Positions 36,434-44,858 of a stretch of DNA of 64,000 nucleotides are shown in pieces. Numbering within the stretch: position 1 is the first letter of the stretch; every line of letters begins with the position of its first letter. The position numbers and the translations under genes were made by a program. Under the pieces are notes generated by a model that saw only the letters and a program-made list of their open reading frames with translations, was not told where the DNA came from and ran no database searches. Source of the stretch: Magnetococcales bacterium (GTDB taxonomy: Bacteria > Pseudomonadota > Magnetococcia > Magnetococcales > JADGCH01); the NCBI GenBank assembly GCA_015229115.1, contig JADGCH010000006.1, positions 29,460-93,459 of the forward strand, written 5' to 3'.

Positions 36434-38494
36434 ATGGAACCCCTGATTTCAGTCATCATTCCAGCCTACAACGCCAGCAAGACACTGTCGGCTGCCATTG
36501 AGTCGGTGTTGTGTCAGGATGTGCGTCCTATTGAGATCATTGTTGTCGATGATGCCTCAGTCGATCATACACTGGAAGTGGCACGCACTTGGATGGCGCA
36601 GCATGATTTTATCCAAGTCGTTCATCAGCTGGGTAACGGTGGCGCATCGCGGGCACGCAATCTGGGACTGGGAATTTCTTTAGCGCCCTATGTCTGCTTT
36701 CTTGATGCTGACGATGAGTATGCCCCGGGATTTCTCAGCGCCACCCTGCAAGTCTTACGCAACCAGCCCGATGTCGCTGCCGTCAGTACCGCTGTGGAGA
36801 TCGTCAACCAAGGTTCATCAGCTGCCATGGACCTTCTGGCTGGACAGGCGGTGCAATCCTTTAATGACTTAAACAAAGCCGAGCTGACCAATCTTGACCC
36901 ATCGGTGGCTCTAGCAAAAACCGTTGAGGGATCATTACCCTCTAACTTGCTGATTCGCAAGGAAGCCCTGTTGCTGATAGGCGGCTTCGCCTCTACACCT
37001 TTTTTGCGTCGCTATGGTAGCGAAGATGTGCTCATGCGTCGCCTGTTACGTACCTATTTCAAGTGCGTCCATCTGCCACAGCAGCTTTATCGCCATATTT
37101 TATATGGCGGCAGCAATCACCTGAATATCCTGGCCAAGACCCGACTCGACTGGGACCAGCAAACCGATGAATTTTATGGCAACCTGCTGCAGGAACATAC
37201 CACCCTGCGTGATGCAACGGGTCGCCGCATGCAGCAGGTTCTGCGTCACAGCCAATTCATACCAGCTTTCATCGATTGGCATTTTACGCTAGCCATCCAT
37301 GCCGTTGATTGGCAACAGCTGGATCAGCAGTTCCAGACTATTCCAGGAACTATAACAGCGCTTGAAGGCTATCTGCTCTACCATTGGGCCCAACAAGGGC
37401 CTGGGGATGGATCCGTCGTTGAACTGGGTACAGTGAACCGATCGCTCTGCTGGCTGGCATCGGGCACCAAGGCAGCTCAACGTGGCCAAGTCACCCATTG
37501 TGGTCCTTACGACCCAACACTGACCGAACTGCAGACCAACCTCCAGCAAATGGCGTTAGGACCTTGGGTGGAGATGCGGTTAGGTACCCTTGAGGAGATC
37601 AGTCGTCATTGGCCACGATCACAAGCCATTCGTCTGTTGTCGGTGGATGCTGGTCACTCCTACGAAGAGATGCGACTTGCTTTAACGGCTTGGTTCCCTC
37701 ATGTTGAACCGGGTGGCATGATGGCCTTGCATGGAATCGGCGTTGCGTCGGGGTGTTCGCAATGCTACAATGAATTGCTGCAGTTTAACCCACAGCTTGA
37801 GGAAATAGCCTCCGTCAGCACCATCCGGTTGGTTCGTAAGCCATTCTGCGCTACTGCATTGTCGTTGCCACCATCGACCGATGAAGTAAAGCAACAGTCC
37901 AGAACCTGGGTACTGCGCGGTCACTGGTACCGATCTAACGGCGATATGGATGCAGCGCTACAGTGTTACCAGCAATCGTTGGCGTGCAATCCGCTTGAAT
38001 TTGAGTCGCTCATGCAATTGGGGAGCTACTGCTTTAGCCAACAACAGCTAGACCAAGCAGAATCCTACTACCGTCGGGCTGCTACCGCGGCGCCAACAGT
38101 TGGATCCCCCTACAATAACCTCGCCATGGTATTAAGCAAACAGGGGAGGCTTGCAGAGGCGATTGACTGCTACCAACAGGCCATTAAGCAGGAACCCCAA
38201 CAGATCCTGTTCCATCTCAATCTGGCTGATAGCTACTATCGTCAGAATCGCTGTGATAGCGCAGAAAGCTGTTATCGTCACGCATTGGCCATGGATCCTA
38301 ACTCGGTTAATGTGCTGAATCGTTTTGGTTTCTTCCTGGGGCAACAGCAGCGGCTCGACGAAGCCATAGAGTACTTCCAACGCGCCTTGACATTACAGCC
38401 CAATCATGGTGAAACCAAGCTGTATCTTGGTCTGTTACGTGACCAGCAACGCAAAAAAATGGATCGTTTAGCCCAAATGATTGACAATAAATAG
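36434..38494 (+). CDS. GT2 glycosyltransferase - decayed methyltransferase - TPR fusion (copy D)
   Basis: A 686-residue paralog of the gene at 30607, GC-richer than its AT-rich neighbours. The GT2 domain is intact (ISVIIPAYNAS, IIVVDDASVDHT, FLDADDEYAPG), with a short insert before SLPSNLLIRKEALLLIGGF. The TPR region (about 500-680) is also good. The middle methyltransferase domain is damaged. The SAM loop GSFMGRST has become GTVNRSLC with one residue lost, about 20 residues after the second strand are missing (CDHFRG replaced by CGPYDP), IDADH is VDAGH, and FHDIG is LHGIG. It is probably an active sugar transferase with a dead methyltransferase. The gene starts 14 nt after the SGNH-like gene. 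Confidence 0.8.
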   Translation: MEPLISVIIPAYNASKTLSAAIESVLCQDVRPIEIIVVDDASVDHTLEVARTWMAQHDFIQVVHQLGNGGASRARNLGLGISLAPYVCFLDADDEYAPGFLSATLQVLRNQPDVAAVSTAVEIVNQGSSAAMDLLAGQAVQSFNDLNKAELTNLDPSVALAKTVEGSLPSNLLIRKEALLLIGGFASTPFLRRYGSEDVLMRRLLRTYFKCVHLPQQLYRHILYGGSNHLNILAKTRLDWDQQTDEFYGNLLQEHTTLRDATGRRMQQVLRHSQFIPAFIDWHFTLAIHAVDWQQLDQQFQTIPGTITALEGYLLYHWAQQGPGDGSVVELGTVNRSLCWLASGTKAAQRGQVTHCGPYDPTLTELQTNLQQMALGPWVEMRLGTLEEISRHWPRSQAIRLLSVDAGHSYEEMRLALTAWFPHVEPGGMMALHGIGVASGCSQCYNELLQFNPQLEEIASVSTIRLVRKPFCATALSLPPSTDEVKQQSRTWVLRGHWYRSNGDMDAALQCYQQSLACNPLEFESLMQLGSYCFSQQQLDQAESYYRRAATAAPTVGSPYNNLAMVLSKQGRLAEAIDCYQQAIKQEPQQILFHLNLADSYYRQNRCDSAESCYRHALAMDPNSVNVLNRFGFFLGQQQRLDEAIEYFQRALTLQPNHGETKLYLGLLRDQQRKKMDRLAQMIDNK

Positions 38495-38496
38495 CC

Positions 38497-39471
38497 ATGT
38501 ACACTGGGCATGAAACTTTTTATGGGCAGGAGTGCCGGGAAGCCGCCAAGCGGCTGTTCAAGCTGAACGTCAACCACGTCGAGCTAGAGCCTCATTCCTA
38601 CTGCAATCGGCATTGCGGCTATTGCCCCAATCATGTTGGTGATCGACTGGGTCCTCTGGTTAGCATGGAAGAGAGTGTGTTCAGCCGGATTCTGGCTAAT
38701 CTGGCTGAAATTACTTTCGATGGCAAGCTGGTCCTTTCACACTATTGTGAGCCTCTGGCAGACAAGGGCATCATCCACCGTATCCGTCAGATACACGATC
38801 AGCTTCCCCACACAACGATCATCATTTACACCAACGGAGATTATCTGACAGCAGATTATCTGGAGGATCTAGCTCATGCTGGAGTCAGCTCTCTGATGGT
38901 GTCAGTGCATCCCGAACCCGATGAGCCCTACTCGGACACGGCTATTCTGACTGCCTTTTCCAAATTGTCTGTCAGAATCAAACGTGCCGCAAAATTCACG
39001 GAGTTATCTCCCAACAAAAGCATGGCAGCGTCCATCGATCATCCCTATCTCGAAATCAAGGTATTTCAGGATGATTACCAGAAGAATGGTAGTAATCGCG
39101 CCAACACGGCACAGGTCGAGTGGTCATCTGGCTTTGCTGGCAGAACTCATCCATGTCTGCAACCGTTTCTATATTTCGTCGTCGGTTATCACGGAGATGT
39201 GGTACCCTGTTGTCAAATTCGTGCTGACCTACCGGCCAATAGACCGTACGTTATAGGTAACATTAGAGATTATTCATCGATCTTCGAGCTCTATGCCAGC
39301 CATTCGGCCGCTGCTTGGCGTCGTGAACTGGCTTGCAGTGGAGCTAAACGGGAACCTTGTCACAGCTGTATTATGCTATTTCCCTATTTTGGTCCCGAAC
39401 ATGCCCTGTCGTTACAACAGGCGTGGCAACAACATGCCCAAACCCCTCCTCCTGGGGGTGGGCCTCATTGA
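38497..39471 (+). CDS. Radical SAM / SPASM-domain protein
   Basis: A 324-residue protein with the radical SAM cluster motif CNRHCGYC (Cys36, Cys40, Cys43) right after a short N-terminal region, then VLSHYCEPLADKGI and the SAM-barrel strand IIIYTNGDYLTADYL. The C-terminus has a SPASM-like domain: CLQPFLYFVVGYHGDVVPCC, a further Cys pair in CHSC. SPASM proteins bind one or two extra 4Fe-4S clusters and modify peptides, enzymes or sugars. It follows copy D by 2 nt and closes the glycan island, so a role in the island's modification pathway is likely but its substrate is unknown. Confidence 0.83.
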   Translation: MYTGHETFYGQECREAAKRLFKLNVNHVELEPHSYCNRHCGYCPNHVGDRLGPLVSMEESVFSRILANLAEITFDGKLVLSHYCEPLADKGIIHRIRQIHDQLPHTTIIIYTNGDYLTADYLEDLAHAGVSSLMVSVHPEPDEPYSDTAILTAFSKLSVRIKRAAKFTELSPNKSMAASIDHPYLEIKVFQDDYQKNGSNRANTAQVEWSSGFAGRTHPCLQPFLYFVVGYHGDVVPCCQIRADLPANRPYVIGNIRDYSSIFELYASHSAAAWRRELACSGAKREPCHSCIMLFPYFGPEHALSLQQAWQQHAQTPPPGGGPH

Positions 39472-40646
39472 GATCAGTCGTTGTTATCATCGATGGCTGG
39501 ACAGATGCTTATGATGACGATACAGCTGACCTTCGTCCAACCTGGTACCGCCTTGCTGCCGTCGGCACGACCGGGCTGGTGCAATGGTCATCGCAACTGG
39601 TCTGGTATCCGGAGGAAAGCTGTCACTGGCTGGAATTGTTCAGCCTCGACAAGGTCTTTACGGCTAATCATCAGGCAGACCCACCTTTGGGCTGGTTACA
39701 GGCTCATGCTTTTGATAAGATAAGAAGTGAAGATGGTCGGACTTGGTGTCGATTGCATCTGACTCATTTGTATCAACAGCGTGATGAACTGCTCTTCATG
39801 TCTCCATGGCGTACAGGCCAAACGGCTGATGAGTGCCAGGAACTGGCTAAAGCACTGGCCAACGAGTGGCAACAGGATGGCTGGGTGGTTGATGCGACCG
39901 TGGGGAACGGATTGCTATTATCGACTCAACAGGCGTTTCGGGCACGCACCGCTCCTCTGGAACGACTGGAACGGCAATCGTTAGCTGACCACTTACCCTC
40001 CGGTCGCGACGGTGGATTGCTGCGTCGCTTGCTGGTCACTGGACAAATGGTGCTGAACCGTCACACTATCAACCGATACAGGAGTGCGTCGGGGCGTATG
40101 CCGCTCAACACCCCGTGGTTATCGGGGGTGGGAGCTGTAACGAACCATCTGGCAGCACTGCCGTTGAACAACTCCGGCCGCTGCTGGACTACTGACCCTG
40201 TGGTGGCTGGCTTGGCGCGGTTAGCCGGTTACCGCCCGATACTATGGACAGCCGAAGAAGATGAGATGGCACACCATCTTGGCAGGATGATACAGGATGA
40301 CCGGCACAGTCGTCTGGTGATCCATCTGACCACACCAGCCTTATTGGCACGCCATGGACTGCGGCAACAGTGGCGTGAACGTGTGGCCTGGGTTGATCGT
40401 ATGGTGTTACAACCTCTCACTGGATTACTTGATTCAGATCACGATCGACTGACTGTTTGCAGCGGTTATACCGCGGATGAGCATGGACTCGGTCTGCCAT
40501 CGGTGGCGGTACCCTACGTGTCGGCTACGTCACGACAGATGCAACGTCGATCCTTTTTCTGGCAACGAAACAAGCCGGGCCAAGGCAACGCTGTGAGTCC
40601 GGCATTACTGATGAGACCAGGCCCTTTTACATTGGGGGATGAATGA
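39468..40646 (+). CDS. Catalytically degenerate ApgM-like (alkaline phosphatase fold) protein
   Basis: A 392-residue protein that aligns with the phosphoglycerate mutase at 50196 in order: SVVVIIDGWTDA to [24 protein letters not shown] to [12 protein letters not shown], and a C-terminal VIHLTTPALLARHGLRQ to [14 protein letters not shown]. The working residues are gone: the nucleophile region PGSD is PEES, metal Asp in APDEAGH is replaced (TPALLARH), and the PDH of the last metal site is SGY. It is thus likely a pseudo-enzyme or has a new role. I start at a TTG at 39468 overlapping the radical SAM stop, with GGGGGTGGG upstream, because the frame before it is non-homologous. It overlaps recJ by 4 nt. 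Confidence 0.65.
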   Translation: MRSVVVIIDGWTDAYDDDTADLRPTWYRLAAVGTTGLVQWSSQLVWYPEESCHWLELFSLDKVFTANHQADPPLGWLQAHAFDKIRSEDGRTWCRLHLTHLYQQRDELLFMSPWRTGQTADECQELAKALANEWQQDGWVVDATVGNGLLLSTQQAFRARTAPLERLERQSLADHLPSGRDGGLLRRLLVTGQMVLNRHTINRYRSASGRMPLNTPWLSGVGAVTNHLAALPLNNSGRCWTTDPVVAGLARLAGYRPILWTAEEDEMAHHLGRMIQDDRHSRLVIHLTTPALLARHGLRQQWRERVAWVDRMVLQPLTGLLDSDHDRLTVCSGYTADEHGLGLPSVAVPYVSATSRQMQRRSFFWQRNKPGQGNAVSPALLMRPGPFTLGDE

Positions 40647-42427
40647 TCTGCCAGACCAAAAAATCGGTGACCGAACGGATCTGGCAACCGCGTGTTACGG
40701 ATCCAGCTTTGCGTCAATCCGAGCTAATCCAGCAGATGGGGCTGCATCCTGCTCTGGTCCCGGTTCTGGCTCACCGGCAGCTCGATTCAGCACAGGCTGT
40801 GCTGGACTTTCTGCAACCCAGATTAAGCCATTTGGACGATCCCAACATGCTGCTTGGTATGGACCGGGCCGTCGAGCGCGTTATCATCGCATTGGAACAG
40901 CGCCAGCCTATGGCCGTTTTTGGCGATTACGATGTTGATGGAGCTACTTCATCAGCACTGCTGGTGCGCTATTTTCGTGCTCTTGACGTTGATGTGCGCG
41001 TCTACATCCCAGACCGGCTGGTGGAGGGCTATGGTCCCAATGCGACAGCCATGAAACGGCTTGCCAGCGATGGGATTAAACTGGTCATTACGGTTGATTG
41101 TGGCATTGCCTCATTTGAGGCGCTGGACGTTGCTGCTGAAGCCGGTATGGATGTTATTGTCACCGATCATCATCAATTGCTGGACGGCTGTCTGCCGCGG
41201 GCCATAGCCGTTATTAACCCTAATCGTCCCGACGACCCTTTTCCGCACAAGGAATTGGCTGGGGTCGGCGTCGCCTTTTATCTGGCTATGGCTATCAACC
41301 GTGCCCTGAGACATCGAGGCTGGTTTGATGCCACCAACTTTCCGGAACCTGATCTGAAACAGCTGCTGGACCTAGTCGCTGTAGGCACTATCTCCGATGT
41401 TGCACGATTGACCGGAGTCAACCGTATTCTGGTGGCTTCTGGGTTGAATATGGCACGGCAATCGAAAAATATCGGGTTGCAGGCGTTGATGCAGATCGCC
41501 GGAATCAGCAACAGCGGACCCGACCTGCATCTGACCCCGACCCAAGTCGGCTTCCAACTTGGCCCCCGTATCAATGCTGGCGGCCGTCTCGGAGTTGGCT
41601 TGCTAGGATCGGAGTTGTTGTTTACCGAAGATGGTCAACGGGCTGAGGCCATTGCCCGTCAACTGGATCAGTCCAATCGTGACCGCCAGGAAATCGAAAA
41701 GAAGATCCTGCAGCAGGCACTGGACATGATTGAGACAGAACGCATGACTGAACAGTGGCTGGGGCTGGTGGTCGCCAGTGCTGAATGGCATCCAGGCGTC
41801 GTTGGTATTGTAGCTTCCCGACTGGTTGAACGTTTTCATCGTCCAGCCGTCGTGATTGCCCTTGATCTGGCCAGTGGTGAGGGCAAGGGGTCGGGACGTT
41901 CGGTTCCAGGCGTTAATCTACTGGCCGCTATTGAGGCCACCTCCGATCATCTGCTCCACTTCGGTGGTCATCGTGCTGCTGCTGGCCTGAGTCTGCGTTG
42001 CGACCAACTCAAGGCCTTCGCTGAACGGTTTGACCAAGCCATTCGTCAGCAGAACAGCGCAGACCTTTTTCGTCCAACACTGATCGTTGATGGCTTGTTA
42101 CCCTTGGCCTATACCGACCACACGCTGGCAGCCCAGCTGCAACAACTGCAGCCATTTGGTCCTGGTAACCCTGAACCGGTATTCGTCATCGAGTCGGTGC
42201 AGGTCCATCACGTTCAAGTCATCAAAGGACGCCATATCCGCTGTCAGTTGATTGATCACAAAGGCTGCCGACTGGATGCCATTTCATTTTCTGCTGTTCC
42301 AGGTCCGGTAGGAGAAACGCTGCTGGCAAGAAATGTTACCCTTGATATTGCCGGTACGTTAGGGTTGAATCGCTACCGTCAACAGGATCGGTTGCAACTG
42401 ACGATTCGGGATGTGCGCATGGCATGA
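40643..42427 (+). CDS. recJ: Single-stranded-DNA exonuclease RecJ
   Basis: A 594-residue protein with the RecJ plan: N-terminal LAHRQLDSAQAVLDFLQP, the DHH catalytic core (FGDYDVDGATSSALL, VDCGIASFEA, VTDHHQ, NPNRPDDPF), the DHHA1 domain with FGGHRAAAGLSL, and a C-terminal OB-like domain with QPFGPGNPEPVF. It degrades single-stranded DNA 5' to 3' in recombination and mismatch repair. Its ATG overlaps the stop of the ApgM-like gene (ATGA) and its stop overlaps the next start (ATGA). Confidence 0.97.
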   Translation: MICQTKKSVTERIWQPRVTDPALRQSELIQQMGLHPALVPVLAHRQLDSAQAVLDFLQPRLSHLDDPNMLLGMDRAVERVIIALEQRQPMAVFGDYDVDGATSSALLVRYFRALDVDVRVYIPDRLVEGYGPNATAMKRLASDGIKLVITVDCGIASFEALDVAAEAGMDVIVTDHHQLLDGCLPRAIAVINPNRPDDPFPHKELAGVGVAFYLAMAINRALRHRGWFDATNFPEPDLKQLLDLVAVGTISDVARLTGVNRILVASGLNMARQSKNIGLQALMQIAGISNSGPDLHLTPTQVGFQLGPRINAGGRLGVGLLGSELLFTEDGQRAEAIARQLDQSNRDRQEIEKKILQQALDMIETERMTEQWLGLVVASAEWHPGVVGIVASRLVERFHRPAVVIALDLASGEGKGSGRSVPGVNLLAAIEATSDHLLHFGGHRAAAGLSLRCDQLKAFAERFDQAIRQQNSADLFRPTLIVDGLLPLAYTDHTLAAQLQQLQPFGPGNPEPVFVIESVQVHHVQVIKGRHIRCQLIDHKGCRLDAISFSAVPGPVGETLLARNVTLDIAGTLGLNRYRQQDRLQLTIRDVRMA

Positions 42428-43254
42428 ACCTTTATCGATTGACCACATCGTGGTGGGGATCCATGCTGGTCTTGCTGCTGGCCTGTTATGCCATAGCCTC
42501 TCTCTATCTGTTTTTGACACAGGAGCAGAAGGTGTTCCATCCCAGTTCCGTGTTGCAACAGACGCCCCAGCAATGGGGTCTCGAATTCGAATCCATTCTC
42601 TTGAGCAGTGACGGCGTACCCATTCACGGCTGGTGGATTGCCGGTGCATCGCATCGACCGGTTGTGCTGTTTTGTCATGGCAACAGTGGCAACATGTCTG
42701 ATCCAGCCGTTGCCGATCGCACCAAGCTGTTGCATGAACTAGGGCTGGGTGTTCTGCTATTTGATTATCGGGGTTACGGGACCAGCCAAGGAAGTCCTAG
42801 CGAAACGGGCAGCTACCGTGATGGTGAAGCGGCGCTGCACTTTCTCGTCCATGAGAAAAAGATTCCGGTGCAGAACATCCTCGTCTATGGACATTCGCTC
42901 GGTGGTGGCATAGCCAGCTGGCTGGCAGTTCAACAACCTACGCGTGGGTTGATCCTTGAAGGCAGTTTTACCTCCATCGAAGACATGGCCGAAGAACGTT
43001 ATCCTTATCTTCCCGTGCGCTGGCTGGCACGCATCCACTACAATAACCTGGAGCGCATGCCATGGTTGCGCGCCCCGCTTCTTCTGATCCACAGTCGCGA
43101 GGATGAGGTGGTCGCGTGGACACATGGACAGCGTCTGTTCGCAGCTGCCAGAGAACCTAAAACATGGCTGGAGATGCGTGGTAGCCATAATCATGGCTTG
43201 ATTGATTCAGCCGTCGCTGTTAAACAGGCTATAGCATCCATGGCTGGTTTTTGA
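42424..43254 (+). CDS. Alpha/beta hydrolase, membrane-anchored (BEM46/YfhR type)
   Basis: A 276-residue protein with one N-terminal membrane helix (about 12-32) and an alpha/beta hydrolase domain. The oxyanion segment is LFCHGNSGNMSD, the strand FDYRGYGTSQG, the nucleophile elbow YGHSLGGGIAS, the acid in HSREDEVV and the catalytic His in GSHNHGL. This is the BEM46/YfhR plan. Substrate is unknown; these are often called serine aminopeptidase-like hydrolases. It overlaps recJ by 4 nt at its start. Confidence 0.85.
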   Translation: MNLYRLTTSWWGSMLVLLLACYAIASLYLFLTQEQKVFHPSSVLQQTPQQWGLEFESILLSSDGVPIHGWWIAGASHRPVVLFCHGNSGNMSDPAVADRTKLLHELGLGVLLFDYRGYGTSQGSPSETGSYRDGEAALHFLVHEKKIPVQNILVYGHSLGGGIASWLAVQQPTRGLILEGSFTSIEDMAEERYPYLPVRWLARIHYNNLERMPWLRAPLLLIHSREDEVVAWTHGQRLFAAAREPKTWLEMRGSHNHGLIDSAVAVKQAIASMAGF

Positions 43255-43268
43255 GCGAGTGTGACCGT

Positions 43269-44006
43269 ATGGCTATCCAATCAATCGCAATCCTTGCTGC
43301 CCTACTTAAACGGGGAATGATCTTCATACGTCAACATCTGTCGGTACGACGTCCGAATCCACAGATTATGACCGATCCTATGGCGTTACAGATCGGTGAT
43401 CACATCCATTTTGGTCAACTGTTACAGCCGCCCTTACAAAATGGCCATTTTCAGGTCGTAGCCATCGATACCGTCGTGCTGGATAATGTCCGCCAATCGG
43501 TCTTGATGCTCGTTGGAGAAGATGGATCCAGCTGCTATCTGACCATGAGTGACTCAGACCATGCCGAGACGATACTCTTGCGTATCGGTCGTCATGTGAG
43601 CGATAAAACCATTGGCCAGTTGTTTAATATCGATGAGCTGACGGCCCTGTTTGAAGAGGAACCCAACGAAACCACATCTCTGGCCCTGAAAAGACGGCGC
43701 GATTTACCCCTATTCTCAGGGTGGACGGCGTCCTCCTACTATCCAGCGCTTCATGCCATCAATGGCATCAGACACCGTGGCGATTTCCGCAACAGCGCGT
43801 TCATGCCTCTGCCGATTGAAGGAGAGGGTTTCGACTACTACCTGATGCTCAGCCAGAATCAGCGTCATGGCGTTGCCATTGAGGTCAACGACGAAGGCCG
43901 GATCGCCTTGTCGCTGATGATTCAGCTAGCACCAGAGGCCATCGAACGCATCGAGCGGTTTTCCGCAACCAGGAAATCCCCCATACGATCGTTTGCCCCC
44001 TACTGA
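43269..44006 (+). CDS. Unrecognised protein, possibly DUF2491-like
   Basis: A 245-residue soluble protein that I cannot place. It opens with a short amphipathic or hydrophobic helix (IQSIAILAALLKRGMIF), then appears to be a beta-rich domain (MALQIGDHIHFGQL, QVVAIDTVVLDNVRQSVLMLVGEDGSSCYLTM) and ends with SFAPY. The layout has some likeness to DUF2491/YjfK proteins, but that is a weak impression. It begins 14 nt after the hydrolase gene. I use the ATG at 43269; a TTG at 43251 overlapping the previous stop is also possible. Its end overlaps the tonB end on the other strand by 7 nt. Confidence 0.5.
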   Translation: MAIQSIAILAALLKRGMIFIRQHLSVRRPNPQIMTDPMALQIGDHIHFGQLLQPPLQNGHFQVVAIDTVVLDNVRQSVLMLVGEDGSSCYLTMSDSDHAETILLRIGRHVSDKTIGQLFNIDELTALFEEEPNETTSLALKRRRDLPLFSGWTASSYYPALHAINGIRHRGDFRNSAFMPLPIEGEGFDYYLMLSQNQRHGVAIEVNDEGRIALSLMIQLAPEAIERIERFSATRKSPIRSFAPY

Positions 44007-44740
44007 TCATTTTGAGCCGTCAAGCGGAATTGCACCGGTATCTCGATCGTTTCTTCTGTGGGTTGACCGTTGCGTATAGCCGGTATAAAACGCCAATCGG
44101 CTACGGCATCCCGTGCCACGCGGTCCAGTAAGGCGTGGCCGGAGCTGTGTCGCAGTGTCACCACAACCGGCCTACCGTCTATACTGACGGTCACCGCAAC
44201 CACTACCGTCCCCTCCATGCCCATACGTCGGGCCACGGCAGGATAGTCCGGCTTTGGGTTGAACTGGTAGGCAATAGGACGGTCAGGTGTGGTTACTGAT
44301 AACTCCACAGCTGCTGTTGTCGTAACGGCAGATCCATCAGCGATCTGATGAGACATCGCAACAGTTCTATCAGATCCACCAGACACGATAACTTCATTTG
44401 CGTCAGTCGATTTCTGAGCAATGCTTTTGTGTTTGCGACTCATCGGTATGGCTACTGGCTTGACTCTGTCCGTCGGCAATGCCGACGGCGGCTGGATTGC
44501 CTCCTCTCTGGGTAAGACAGGATCAGGTTGCTGAGGAGACAAAGGCAACTGTTGCTCCAACGGTGGTCGAGGAATAGCAGATACCAACCGAACCATAACA
44601 GGTTGAGACAACTGGCTATTCAGTGGATTGCCTAGTGGTGGGACGTACCATCTAACCAGCGAAACCACCAACACACCATGCAGCAGCCCTGACATCAGCA
44701 ACGACCCCAGCATACTGGATGGCCCATCCACCGATGACAC
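44000..44740 (-). CDS. tonB: TonB energy-transducing protein
   Basis: A 246-residue protein: short N-terminal region, one membrane helix (about 10-31, containing the SxxxH-type SGLLHGVLVVSLV), a proline-rich periplasmic spacer, and a C-terminal TonB domain (PDYPAVARRMGMEGTVVVAVTV, GHALLDRVARDAVADWRFIPA). It couples the proton gradient via ExbB-ExbD to outer membrane receptors. It follows the copper receptor gene by 118 nt on the same strand, so it is probably dedicated to that receptor; exbBD are not in the window. The start is a GTG at 44740; an ATG at 44713 is an alternative. Confidence 0.9.
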   Translation of the reverse strand: MSSVDGPSSMLGSLLMSGLLHGVLVVSLVRWYVPPLGNPLNSQLSQPVMVRLVSAIPRPPLEQQLPLSPQQPDPVLPREEAIQPPSALPTDRVKPVAIPMSRKHKSIAQKSTDANEVIVSGGSDRTVAMSHQIADGSAVTTTAAVELSVTTPDRPIAYQFNPKPDYPAVARRMGMEGTVVVAVTVSIDGRPVVVTLRHSSGHALLDRVARDAVADWRFIPAIRNGQPTEETIEIPVQFRLTAQNDQ

Positions 44741-44858
44741 GTTACGATCGCCCCCAACAGTGAAAATTCGCCGCCTCCCTGGTTCAAACGACCCGTCTAA
44801 GAACTGCCCGTCGCGACGATGTTAAACGATCTTTCCGGCTCGGCCAATGGCTCACGGC

